From Anthoceros angustus (lineage: Eukaryota > Streptophyta > Anthocerotopsida > Anthocerotales > Anthocerotaceae), in the NCBI GenBank assembly GCA_010909165.1, contig MU008171.1, positions 620,001 to 684,000 on the forward strand: a stretch of DNA of 64,000 nt, read 5' to 3'. The position numbers were made by a program, and so were the translations under genes. Within the stretch, counting starts at the first letter, position 1. Each line of letters begins with the position of its first letter. The notes beneath the pieces were generated by a model. That model ran no database searches and was not told where the DNA came from. It saw nothing but the letters and a program-made list of their open reading frames with translations. Below are positions 22,991-33,665 of the stretch, piece after piece.

Positions 22991-23811
22991 TCATCTTCAA
23001 GAAAATATATATTTAGCGCCTCAATAATGCAACTTGGGATTGTTGGTCAAGTGTTTGGGAAATAAGTGTAATGAATAGGTTTTGTGTTCAAACCCGTATC
23101 TAACAACTCAATTTTGTTGATTTTAAGGATGCTTGCATGGGCGCATGGGCAACTAACTTTGTTCATTTAAGGACGTTGGCATTGCCTTAAAGCCCAAGTG
23201 GTTGCATTGAGTGCGGAAGGTTGAAGACCACATTGGCGACCTTTTGGATGAGGTCGTGAGACCTAGATCTTTGTGGCGATCGACACGTCGACGGGCCCAA
23301 GAATGATACTATTGAAGGCGAGCAAGCAATGGAGGAGAGCGACAACGAGGCGGAGGATATGGACCGCCTCGAATATGGCGGTGGTACTTGACTCGGTTTG
23401 GCGCAAGGCATGGATGAGTCGCCGCACTCTTGAATGACTATTGTCGATGATGACCACTTCCTCCTTTAGCGATTGTTTGTTGCAATGTTCTCACGACCAT
23501 TGAAATAAGACTCCGCTAGTATGATTGTTTTCATTGTGTTCCACCACTTGAAAGTAAAAGTTTTCGGTTGTAATAAACATATGAAAATGGCAGCCTCTAT
23601 GCATTCTACAAAAGCAGCGGGCCCACACCCCTGTGCTCCAGGTTCTCGGTGTAGACTTGAAAGTGCATCTTTTATCAAAGATATGACCTCGGAAAGGGTG
23701 TGTGCATTATCAAAGTAGGGCACATATCTTTGTTCTAGGAAAGGTGTTCTTCGTGACAAGGGGTGTTGTCTCGAGAGAATTCTTGTATTCCCCCTTTAAA
23801 ATTATCGTGTT

Positions 23812-25590
23812 GTCTTTGGTTGGCTGGGGCGTCTTCGCCCAGGTGAGGCCAGGACCCAGTCCTGGGACTCGGGAAGCAAAGGGACCCAGGACGGACCTCG
23901 GTCCGGTCTCGACTCGGTCCGACCTCAAGGTCGATCTCATGACTCCCAGGACATCCCCACCAGGCATTCCCGGTCCGTCTTCGCCCACCGGACCCCCTGC
24001 CTGTCTTAGGTCCCCACAGGCTTCTCCGTCTCTGACCCCCTCGGGGCCCTCCTCTCTTGAGGCGGCCCGCATCGCTGGATCATCCGATTAGCGCGCCGAG
24101 CTATCGAGGACTAGGGATTGGGCCACCCGGTATCGGAATCATGGGCACTCCCAGCCCCACCGCCGTCGACGTAGATAGGCCGGCTAAGGGGAATAGTGGG
24201 CGGGAGGCTAGGCACTGCTTGGTGGACATCGGCTCGAATAGGAATGTAATAAAGAGCCTTGGGGCATAGTATAACGAGGCGGGCTCTAGTAAAAGCATCT
24301 TTCTTTTGGGGTGGATACGCGTTCTCTTGTAGACCCTTGTGTGTCCCCTTAACTGAGTCGAGTTCTTGGCGGGCAAGAGCAGCCGGAGAGGAGTCAAGGT
24401 CACAGTGACGGACCCTAACGTGTGGTGGTGTGTGCAGGGGCGAACGACCAGAGACCCTTGCTCTTCTAGAGCAGGTGGCCGACGTTGGACGGATCAGAAC
24501 GCGTGAGACCTGTGGAACTCCGGGAGGGCGTGTCGAGCCCGGACGGAGAGGCCTGGTGGAACGGCGACGGAGGTCCGGACCACGCAACCCACCCACTCTT
24601 TCCCCAACTGGTGAGGAGCGTAGTGAGCGTGTAAGGGAGACGGACTAGACGAAGCATAGGACGGACTGGTAGGTGAAACATTTGGCCATGCCGGGCCTGT
24701 TCGGCAGACGCTTAAGAGTAATTAGAAGTGAAACCGAGCGCGTTGAGATTCCGGATCGAAACGACCGCAGCAACGAGGCGAGAACGGACCCCTTACTACA
24801 ACGACATGGGATTGTGCGTGCCCGGCTGGTCATCAGCGAAAGTCGCGCCACAATATGCACCCACATACATGGGTCAGCTGCGCATGTATCCGATGACTTG
24901 CTGCGCATGGCGCATCAAGTCATCGGGGCCGCAAAGTCCCTCCTCTTCCTAACCAGAAAAAAAAAAACCATACCATGGCAAAGTCGAGGACTCACAACTT
25001 ATGCTGGTAGCGAGGACTTGTGATCAGCGAGACTGCGCACGGGTTGCAGCCAATGCAGTGGATATGATAGGGACGACTTGCCCTCCTGCCAAGTTTATAC
25101 ACCAGGTCCTCCTCCGGTTCCTCGCTATAGCATTTGGAGCACACCCCGTAGTAGTAATGCCTAGAATGGGACACCGGGTGCCGCAATGGGTACCGCAAAG
25201 CCTTCAGCAACCAATGGGTCAAGGTCGGGGTGGGACGGTAGATGGGAGCCTGGCCACCCCAGCCTAATAATCGGCTGACCCAGCCGGTGATACCGGTGAA
25301 AGATGCCCTCGTTTCATTCCCTTCAGTGTTGGCATTTGCTCCGAAGGTTCTACCAATCCCTCTGCTGGTACCGCAAATTCTGATTACAACCTTCCAGCTG
25401 CTGTGTAAAATTTTTCGTTTCGGATTAGGAGTTGTAAAGTAGCTGCATTAGAAAGGATGAGTTCAAGTGAGTAATGGTAGAAGCTCTCAAATGTAGGTCT
25501 TCAAGTGTTGGAATAAAATTCTGGGTCCCCTACATATGGATCTGGGCACATTAGTGTTTCATGCATTAGAATATCTCATGAAAGCACTTT
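23812..25590. other. Intergenic stretch, possible LTR-type fragment
   Basis: No gene recognised. The first 200 bases are rich in GGTCCG/CGGACC strings like those at 18-20 kb. An AATAAA at about 24249 with GAGCC after it resembles an LTR polyadenylation region, but no ends, primer site or partner LTR were found, so I do not call an element. Confidence 0.3.
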
Positions 25591-25859
25591 TCAAACTTTT
25601 GAGGGCGCTTTAGTCTGGTGATCCGTTGCCTCTGCAAAATCTGCCAGAGCTAAATATGCTAGACAATACCTAGAACAAAAGGCCAAAAGCCTAAAATGCA
25701 AAGGCCTAAAAGAGACTATAAATTGAAGGGGCAAAGAATTATTAATGCTTCTTGCAGCTTCATGTAGGATGCTTCGTCCGGTCCCCTCTCGGATGTCCGA
25801 AAGCCCAACAGCGTGACCTATTGCGATATTTGGGACACAGGCATCTGAGATCATAACAT

Positions 25860-26040
25860 TACTAGACCTATAGCGAGCTATCGCACGAGATAAGCACTTG
25901 AATTCATATAAGCACTTCCTTAACAAACAACTAAGCCAAACAAGTCTAATGTGCAAGTATAGGTGCAAATCAATAACAATAGGAGAGAGTAGCTCGCACA
26001 TTGTGGCACAAACACATTCTCACTACGAGAACAACAAACA
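25860..26040 (-). repeat. LTR-like fragment, inverted relative of 46245-46425
   Basis: The reverse complement reads GTTGTTCTCGTAGTGAGAAT and later GGAAGTGCTTATATGAATTC, matching 46262 onward on the plus strand over about 180 bp with scattered differences. The 46-kb copy sits downstream of a TATA box inside an LTR-like unit, so this fragment is probably from the same retroelement family. Confidence 0.6.
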
Positions 26041-27329
26041 AGGTCTCCTAAGAAGTAGAGATGGCTCCTCGTCTCTAATTTTGAGGGTGTGGAAACAGGG
26101 GTTTGTTTTTGGAAAAACATGTATTAGGCTATTTTTAAAATTTTTCCAAAAAATGATGTGTGAGGAATGAAGAGTTCTCAAATGAAACCGTGCATTTCAA
26201 GTCTTATTTACTAATTTATTCCTTTTCACTCTACACTATATCAACTACCTTTAAAAAACACGCAACATTTGAAGATGAATACCCGATGTGCGGTCTAACT
26301 GAACATTTTCACACGAGCCAAGATATCAAAATCGTGGGTTTAAGCGTTCACATAATAAACAAGAAAGTGGTGGGGAACAATTCACCATATGAAATGGCTC
26401 GACCCCGGTCATCCGGTGCGACCGCGCATCATTCACCTTGTATTGAAAGGGTTCCGATTTTTATTCGGACACACGGTGCCAGCGCACTGTACGCGGTATG
26501 ATGCCTTTCACGCACAATTGGAGAAACATGCCTTCCCTCTGCAGTTGGACATGGCAGTCGCCTCCCCATGTAACGTTTAATACCATGAATACGTTCTCCC
26601 AATCGTCTCCGCGCTCATCCAAAGTGGTTCTGCTTGTTCAGATGGGGTTTGGATGCAAAGCCATTCCCCTACAATGTTAGGCCATGTTCCACAACGTAGA
26701 GATTTGGAATTAGAGCTGCTTTAAGGTTCTGGTTCACCATCACGTGTCGTGCACGCCAATGTGCCATCGCGTATACTGATAAAAAAGAAATGAGTAAAGG
26801 GACTGTGCTGGAGTGTGGTCGTTCACCTGTTTGCAGGGTATGAGAAAACTTCTGTTCCTAGGTTTGGCAATCAGTCGTTTCAATCTACCAATCAGCAGTT
26901 TCAGATTGGCAATCAACACCAGTTTCAGCATCCCCCGTTGAGTGAAATCCTGCTGCTCGGGTTGGCAAACGCCCGTTTCGAATTACCTAATTCTTTGGTT
27001 GATTTGCGGCGACCAAGGACATGTGGATATAACGGATAGTACCGAACACTCGCCTCAGCATCGGCTGTCCGGTATCTAGGCTAGGCAGTCAGGAGGCATG
27101 TATGCCTCAATACAAGTCAAAACACAAATGTATTGTTCAGGAGTCCAAAAGCAACTATGCTTTCAAATCGCATCCTCCTCACACATCCCCACCAAACGAT
27201 TCAGATGCTAGAAATTTTTTATGGCTGTCCACCCATGCGCTGGCAGGGGAGTCCACTGGTGGATCATACTTCTCGGTCAACGACTCAATGGGAGCCTGCT
27301 CTTCCCCATCATCGTGCCCAAATGCGAGT
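26041..27329. other. Intergenic stretch
   Basis: No gene or mobile-element end was recognised. A small Gln/Asn-rich open frame (about 26815-27039) contains short imperfect repeats of TTTCA/ATCAG and is not convincing as a gene. Confidence 0.3.
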
Positions 27330-27339
27330 GCTTTAGTTC

Positions 27340-28014
27340 ACACACAACACTTTTACAAAGGACCCTAATCCTAAACCCATTACTTTACAACGAGGTTCCA
27401 TTACAACAGGGGTCGTTGTAAAGGGATAGCACTTTTACTACGAACCCTTTACAACTTGGTTCCTTTACAATAGGGGTCGTTGTAAAGGATTAACACATTT
27501 ACAACGACCCCTTTACAACAAGGTTTAAAAGTCCGTTGTAAAGGGATCGCACCATGACAACGGACATTTACAACAGGGTACGTCTCTTTACAGAGACCAT
27601 TGAGTTTAATTAACCGTGGTTATTTAACACCAATCAATATGGGGTCATGTAACAACAGTTACTTAATCCTAGTTAGTAAACTATAGTCAAGTAACCTTGA
27701 TTACTTAACTATAATATATTAACTATGGTTAGTGAAGTTGTAAAACGCGTTGTAAGTGCATCGTAGTATTGTCCGTAGTAAAGGCGTCTGTTGTAAAGGT
27801 TAACCACTATACGGACCACCCAGTTAAGTCGTACAACGTATACCAGGACAATACCATATATAATACAGGGTATAGCCATCGTATAACTAGTATGAATATT
27901 TACAACGGATATTACTAAGGTGTGTTTACTATGAGGATTTTACAACGGACGACGTAAAGTCGTAGTAATTGCCGTTGTAATTTCCGTTGTAAGAGACCCG
28001 TTTTCCTAGTAGTG
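27340..28014. mobile_element. CACTA-type terminus with subterminal repeats
   Basis: The right boundary reads TTTTCCTAGTAGTG, i.e. CACTACTAGGAAAA on the minus strand, the standard CACTA end, followed by ATG as possible 3-bp target duplication. To its left the motif GTTGTAAAGG or its complement CCTTTACAAC recurs more than ten times in both orientations between 27410 and 27990, the dense subterminal repeats typical of CACTA elements. I did not find the opposite CACTA end, so this may be a truncated element or a short non-autonomous one. Confidence 0.7.
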
Positions 28015-28045
28015 ATGGATCTACAACTGAATAATTTGGACGCCT

Positions 28046-29110
28046 GGCCGAACGAGGAGGAGGAGGTGGGAGAGATCAAAGGCTATGCAGGACCCAAGAG
28101 GTTTAGCAAAGAGCTGATGTTCGATGTAAATCTACGGAGGTCTACTGTAAAAACATCCACCTACAACACCCAAAATGTCACCTACGAGCCCCACCAGGAC
28201 CAACTTCGCCCACATTCATGCATACAAATCTAACTGCAAGAAGATAAACCATTTCCGAATTGTTTGGGGAGAAGACAGAGCCTGCAACATGGCCTACATC
28301 CTACAATTCACCGAATTCACATCCTTGGCCTCCACTGCACCGGCCTAAGGCTGAGGCGAGTCCATCTGTAGGAAGACATCCCATCACGATATCAGCACAA
28401 ACAATTGCTGATCAAGCGCACAAAATGTTTGACTGGATATAGGAGTCTAATAACCTGAGCTAAGAAGTTGCTTCCTTAGCCTTCCTTGCAACGGTTCGGG
28501 GAAGAAGGTGCTCCACCATGAACCCTTCATCATGGACCTTCTTATGCAAGATTTCTTCCATCACCTTTTCATCACATTCCCCACTATCATATCCTGCCTC
28601 ATGCGAGGAGGAGGAGGTGGAGAGATCAAAGGCTATGCGGGACCCAAGAGGTTTAGCAAAGAGCGATGTTCGATGTAAATCTCTGAGGTCTCTGTAAAAC
28701 ATCCACCTACAACACCCAAAATGTCACCTCGAGCCCCACCAGACCAACTTCGCCCACATTCATGCATACAAATCTAAGCAAGAAGATAAACCATTTCCGA
28801 ATTGTTTGGGAGAAGACAGAGCACAACATGGCCTACATCCTACAATTCACGAATTCACATCCTTGGCCTCCACTTGCAGTGACCTAAGGCGATGAGTCCA
28901 TCCATCAGCAGGAAGACATCCCATCACGATATCAGCACAAACAATTCTTGATCAAGCGCACAAAATGTTTGTTGGATATAGGAGTCTAATAACTTTGAGC
29001 TAAAGTTGCTTCCTTAGCCTTCCTTGATTCGGGAAGAAGGTGCTCCACCATGAACCCTTCATCATGGACCTTCTTATGCAAGATTTCTTCCATCACCTTT
29101 TCATCACATT
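28046..29110. repeat. Tandem duplication of ~560 bp
   Basis: The block from GAGGAGGAGGAGGTGG at about 28050 recurs at about 28605, and the following sequence (GGCTATGC, CAAAGAG, ATCCACCTACAACACCC, GATATCAGCACAAACAATT, CATGAACCCTTCATCATGG) is the same in both. Differences are mostly losses of one to five bases in the second copy. Confidence 0.85.
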
Positions 29111-31167
29111 CCCCACTATCATATCACCTCATGCGGAGGTTCCAGTTGTTGGGTATCCGACTTCCGTCACGTCTTTTGAGGACCCAAAGATGGAGCTGTA
29201 GTTTCACTTTCCTTCCAGTAAGCTCTAAGCTTTGTCACCCACTTCCATGCTTGGAACCCACATACTTAATCTCTTCAAAGGTGGCCTGTCTATCAAACTT
29301 GGCCTTGAACTTGTCCATGAACTGCTTTTGCCCTCCAAACCCAAAGCACGAATATGGCTTACTGTCCACATTTTTTCCTCGCTGTAAGGCAGCGAGCTTC
29401 TGTTGGCTAGGAGCAATGACACCGTCTAGCTTGTCCTTCTCTTGTTTCAATAGAACATCCCAGTACTCTCGTTTAAGGCTCTTACGCGTACTTTCTTGCT
29501 TTTCTTGCCCTTCAAGAAATGCCTAGCCTCCTTCCTCAAGTTGTTCTTCCAATGCCTCAAGCCGGGCCACTATCGAGCCACAACACGTTGAAACGTCCGT
29601 GGACCAAATATGGTCTGCCTAATTGTGCTTTCCACAAGAAGGACATCAACATCAGAGTGTTCCCAGAAATCAGCCAACAGTGGGTTGCACAAATGACGAA
29701 TGGCAAAGTGCACCTGATCCTTCAGTGGAAACCAAGATGGCGAGTCTCGGAGAATATAACCTGCATAGCCGAAAAAGCATGATCAGATGGATATAAATAG
29801 GGCAATCCTGAAAAAATAAGGCCTGGACATCTAAACCTAAGGACTTTCAGGCCTGAAATACCAGGCCTGTTACCAAGGCTTGATTTACAGGTCTGAGCTA
29901 CAACCTATTTGTAGCTTAGACCCTGAATTGCCACAAGACTACTCTGGAAAAAATAAGAAACTGTCCACGCTTACCGGATTCATGCAAGTGAGAAAGGAGA
30001 ACCTCATGCTGTAAGTCCCAAATCCTCTTTCGTTTTGTATCGTTCCGCTTGTTGCCCTTCAACTCATCATCAAACACACTGCTGGAATTTCAATACCATC
30101 CCCAACATGAGCATCAACGGGGAGATGCCCAAATTCAGGGGACATGCATCTTGCCCTCTTGTATCGGTGCATCCTCGTCCTCTCGCACAAAGTGTGGGAT
30201 GAACGGGATCCTTGGGGTGCTCGGGACCACAACGTCTGATCCTAGGACGGTACCTGTGCCGTTAGCAATCTCACCTTGTGGTTTAGGGGGAGCACAAGCA
30301 TTTCCCTCCTGGTAATCACTCTGAGACTTCCCCTCAGCTAGTGCTTTTGCTCAGGGAGTGCATGTCCCGCCCTTGCTAGCACGCGGACACATTTGTAACT
30401 CCGATCATCATAAAGCGGGCGGATCTCACATGTCTTGGCGACCTCTTCCCAACTTTGCCTCCTTGTTCCCTTACATGGTGAGTGTGCTTTTTGTGGCCAT
30501 GCAAAACTCAGGACTTGCAATGTGTTCATCAACAATCGCCTTTGGAGATTCCGGCAGTCCCTGCATGGCATAGACCCATTCCGGCATGTGTGCCTTACCG
30601 CTCTTTGACATCCCAAAGGGATGGTCCATGTTGTCAACTGAATGGGCGTCTTCTAATGCCCACGCATCAGACGCCCCAAAGCCATCTTGGGTTGCTATGA
30701 GATGTCCCCCGTCCCCACTAGCAACCTTACATGAGCGTTTAGGGTTGTTTTCATCATCAATCGCATCGAGGTATTGTGCACACTTGTCCTTGTGAAAACC
30801 GGCTGAGTCTTCGTCGTCGTCATCATCTTCTGGATCCTGCCTTTGCTCTGATTTTTGCGGCGCGGGTTTGTGGTGCTGCAGACACCATGCCAGGCTCACC
30901 CTTGATGCGCTTGGACCGTCCTCTCCCACCTCGAGCTGCCCTCCCAAGCCCATCCATGCCATAGTCTCCAAGTTCCCTATTGTTGACCGTCCTTTTGTTG
31001 CACCTTGCCGTTCAGTTCATGCATGAACTAAACTGCCACTCTTCTGTGGTCAACAACCGATTGAGTTATTTCTGAACAGAGGGCCCTGATGTATGCATTC
31101 CCAATTTGAGGCCTCTGCAGTTAACACAAAATTTGCAGTTAGTGATAAGGGCGAAAGCACCTACAAG
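28460..31167 (-). pseudogene. Element E, left part: gene 1 remnant interrupted by element D
   Basis: Minus-strand coding pieces are seen at about 30971-30471 (acidic EDDDDDEDS block, later KRSCKVASGDGGHL and GFGASDAWALEDAHS), 29450-29235 (KQEKDKLDGVIAPSQQKL) and 28702-28460. Its upstream end at 31075-31167 is homologous to 34856-34942 inside element D, and the homology resumes on the other side of D at 43116. So this is an older copy of the same family whose gene was split by D. Apart from the shared segment I recognise no domain; no methylase motif was found here. It was probably one gene with the part at 43116-43880. Confidence 0.6.
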
Positions 31168-31171
31168 CATT
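31168..31171. repeat. Left target duplication CATT of element D
   Basis: CATT directly precedes the left terminal inverted repeat of D and CATT (43110-43113) directly follows the right one. Confidence 0.7.
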
Positions 31172-31203
31172 AACACCATATACCTTCAAGAGGGGGAATA
31201 TAC
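31172..31203 (+). repeat. Left terminal inverted repeat of element D
   Basis: Starts AACACCATATACCTTCAAG and ends GGGGGAATATAC. It pairs with 43078-43109 with a single mismatch at position 10. Confidence 0.9.
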
Positions 31204-31812
31204 AAACCCTCTTCAGTTGCTGGTGGACCCTCTTGACACACATCGTACCTTTCTGGAAACTATGATTTTTTCACGTTAGTGACGTATGTCCACCCTTGTC
31301 CGATAGATCCCATTTTCGAAACAACGGTTTCACGCGGTTCCATGTGTGCGTGTAATAAACTATCGCCGGCTGGCCGGCGATTGTTGGACCCTCGTGAAAG
31401 CAATGCTCCAAACTGGAGGAAAGAAAATTAAAATTCCGCCACTTGAAGAAGGTTTTTTAACTGCAAACTATGGGAGTGGCCAACCTTGAACTGTATACCT
31501 ATATCCGACCACAAAACTTATCGTTTAATACCATCAGACCAAATACAGGACATCTACAATGGATCATTGGGAGAGCTCAACTGCGACTCGTCTCACTGTC
31601 ACATCCACGAGTCTAAGACAACGCCGAGTTTCTAATCGCTCATCTTACCGTCTTCAAATTCGTCGTTTTCTTCCAAGGCCTTCTCGTCTTCGTTCACATC
31701 ACTTGGGGTCGTCAGCTGTGAGTGCCATACATCATCCAACGTTTGCTGCCCATCTTCCAAAAGTTCACTGTTGTCGTCGCAACCTTCGGCACTCAAAACA
31801 ACAGCCTTGAGA

Positions 31813-32103
31813 CTATCTTTTGATACATACCTCCTTTGCCCAGAATTGTGATGGTCCTCGGCGATGCGGTTGAAATGTAAGTTCTTCCTCTGCATCCGGA
31901 AGGACCTCATAACCATGTATTCGTTGAGGAATGTACCCTGCACATCTCAAATCTGCCTCAACTGCAATGCAATTGCGTCCACTCAGGACTGCAGCAAGTG
32001 TGGTGGTCCCGCTGCCCGAACATGCATCAAGAACCCAGTCCCCTTCCTTTGAGAAGGTCCTTATCAGTTTCATAAGAAGACCCGTGGGCGTTGATAAGGG
32101 CAT
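31813..32103 (-). CDS. Methylase-domain segment of gene 1 (N4/N6 amino-methyltransferase type)
   Basis: This open segment reads STPTGLLMKLIRTFSKEGDW, then VLDACSGSGTTTLAAVLSGR and CIAVEADLRCAGYIPQRI. The pattern KP/TP-x-x-L-x-x-x-LI (motif X) followed by D-A-C-S-G-S-G-T-T (SAM-binding motif I, usually DPFxGSGT) and a later acidic residue (VEAD) is that of beta-class amino-methyltransferases, where motif I comes near the C-terminus. The catalytic motif IV (DPPY or similar) should lie upstream; a candidate is VMDAPGF at about 32490 but it is not canonical. Activity therefore cannot be assumed. Confidence 0.7.
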   Translation of the reverse strand: MPLSTPTGLLMKLIRTFSKEGDWVLDACSGSGTTTLAAVLSGRNCIAVEADLRCAGYIPQRIHGYEVLPDAEEELTFQPHRRGPSQFWAKEVCIKR

Positions 32104-32881
32104 ACCACAAGTTTGTCATTGGGCGGTACACTGTTTCTTCACCACGATGGCGTGTCCTATAACCGACCTCCCATTGTTGAGCGTCCGTGCATAGCATTCG
32201 GACGGGGCTCTATCCTTTGTGCTTGTGTCTTTCGAGACACCATCCCGATGATGTACTCCACAATCTCAAACCCGCCTCTGTCATTATGCATGTTGGTCTT
32301 ATCCCATATGAAGGATACCAATCCGCCTTTCCACATCCATGTCGCATGGATTCCACGGCAGTGTGGGCTTCTTGACCCCATGCATCACTATAATGCGAAT
32401 TCTTCACTTGTTGTCTTTTCCTCAAAGCTACGAAACTCTGTGCATCATTGCCATGTCCACCCGCTTATCCATAGGGCCAATGTCAAACCCTGGAGCGTCC
32501 ATTACAGGCGTGTACCCCTCGTCCTCGAAACCCCGCATGTCAAGAATATTTCTTGCCTCCACAGTATTGAACATTTGTTTGTCCTTTGGAAGGCACGTTA
32601 AAATGTTAAGACCTTCTTCCGGTCCTTATTATAAAGCCCTTTGCTCGTTTTCAAGTCCTTTCCGATTTGTTGACTTCAAATATGAAATGGCGGAAGTCAT
32701 CCGGCGCCAAAACCTCAACGTCCTTTAGTTGCTGCAAATTAAAAACAAAACCACGTCGCTGGTATAGAGGCGCCCTCGATCGTGCATGGTGGAGGCGTGG
32801 CGGGCGGCGCCCTCCGCGCAAGAACTATGAATAGAAAGTGTTTCTCACCTTTCCGCAAATCTTATTTGAGCGTACTGACTA

Positions 32882-33665
32882 TCTCATTGCATGATGGGGA
32901 TACTCTTCGCCTCCTCGAGCATGAGCACCCAAGATGTTTCGCCATGGCCACTTGGATGATGTGAAATTTCTTGGGAGGTGATATCATCATCCATGCCCTT
33001 AGGTCAATAAGCCACCCAAGAACCTTCTCCGTTCTTGATATTAGTATCATTGCGCATTCACGTGAGGTATTGTGAAGCGATTTCCAAGGCTTTGCAAGCA
33101 TATCCTTGGCTTCACATATGCGATCGATTTTCTTTGACTCTTGATGACCTTCCGTTTTCCTTTGCCTTTCTTGCTCGTGCCCACCGCGACATGTTTCTTT
33201 TATAAGCTCGGCTTCCCACTTTGTAAAAATCTTATCCACATTCTCCCATACCGCCTCACCTTTGCCAAATCTTTGTTGAGCCTTACGACCGGCGCCGTTG
33301 CATGATGGGGATACTCTTCCGCACCTCCTCGAACGATGAGCACCCAAGATGTTTCGCCCGGCCACTTGGATGATGTGAAATTTCTTGGGAGGTGATATCA
33401 TCATCCATGCCCTTGAGATCAATAAGCCACAAGAACCTTCTCCGTTCTTGTGTATTAGTATCTTGCCGCATTCACCGTATTCCTTGAACGATTTCCAAGG
33501 CTTTGCAAGCATATCCTTGCTTCACATATGCGATCGATTTTCTTTGACTCTTGATGACCTTCCGTTTTCCTTTGCCTTTCTTGCTCGTGACATGTTTCTT
33601 TTGCTCAAGCTCCGGCTTCCCACTTTGTAAAAATCTTATCCACATTCTCCCATACTCGCCTCCTC
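32882..33665. repeat. Tandem duplication of ~400 bp in element D
   Basis: The block GCATGATGGGGATACTCTTC at about 32890 recurs at 33299. Downstream strings such as TGGATGATGTGAAATTTCTT, GCAAGCATATCCTTG and GATCGATTTTCTTTGACTC appear in both copies in the same order, with small indels. Confidence 0.85.

Larger units (their letters stand above)
21549..23811 (-). mobile_element. Element A: short TIR element of the D/E family
   Basis: The left end reads AACATCATAATTTTTGAAGG and the right end, reversed, AACACGATAATTTTAAAGG, giving imperfect terminal inverted repeats with the GGGGG(T)GAATA core seen in elements B and D. Minus-strand translation at 22473-22195 gives LLRDLPRDMYLG and DWEVIDVKLDAPRPHFLIH, the C-terminal part of the DUF7869-type protein encoded in D. 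The right third (23460-23800) matches the left end of B in inverted orientation. The middle is a GC-rich minisatellite. The target duplication is not clear. At 2.26 kb and without complete genes it must be non-autonomous. Confidence 0.75.

Noticed and set aside
24060-24900. Possible LTR with AATAAA near 24249
   Set aside because: No partner LTR, primer site or target duplication; evidence is only composition.
26030-26070. Shared ACAAGGTCTCCTAAG(A/G)AGTAGAGA string at 26.03 and 53.48 kb
   Set aside because: Only about 24 bases match; flanks diverge, so no element can be defined.
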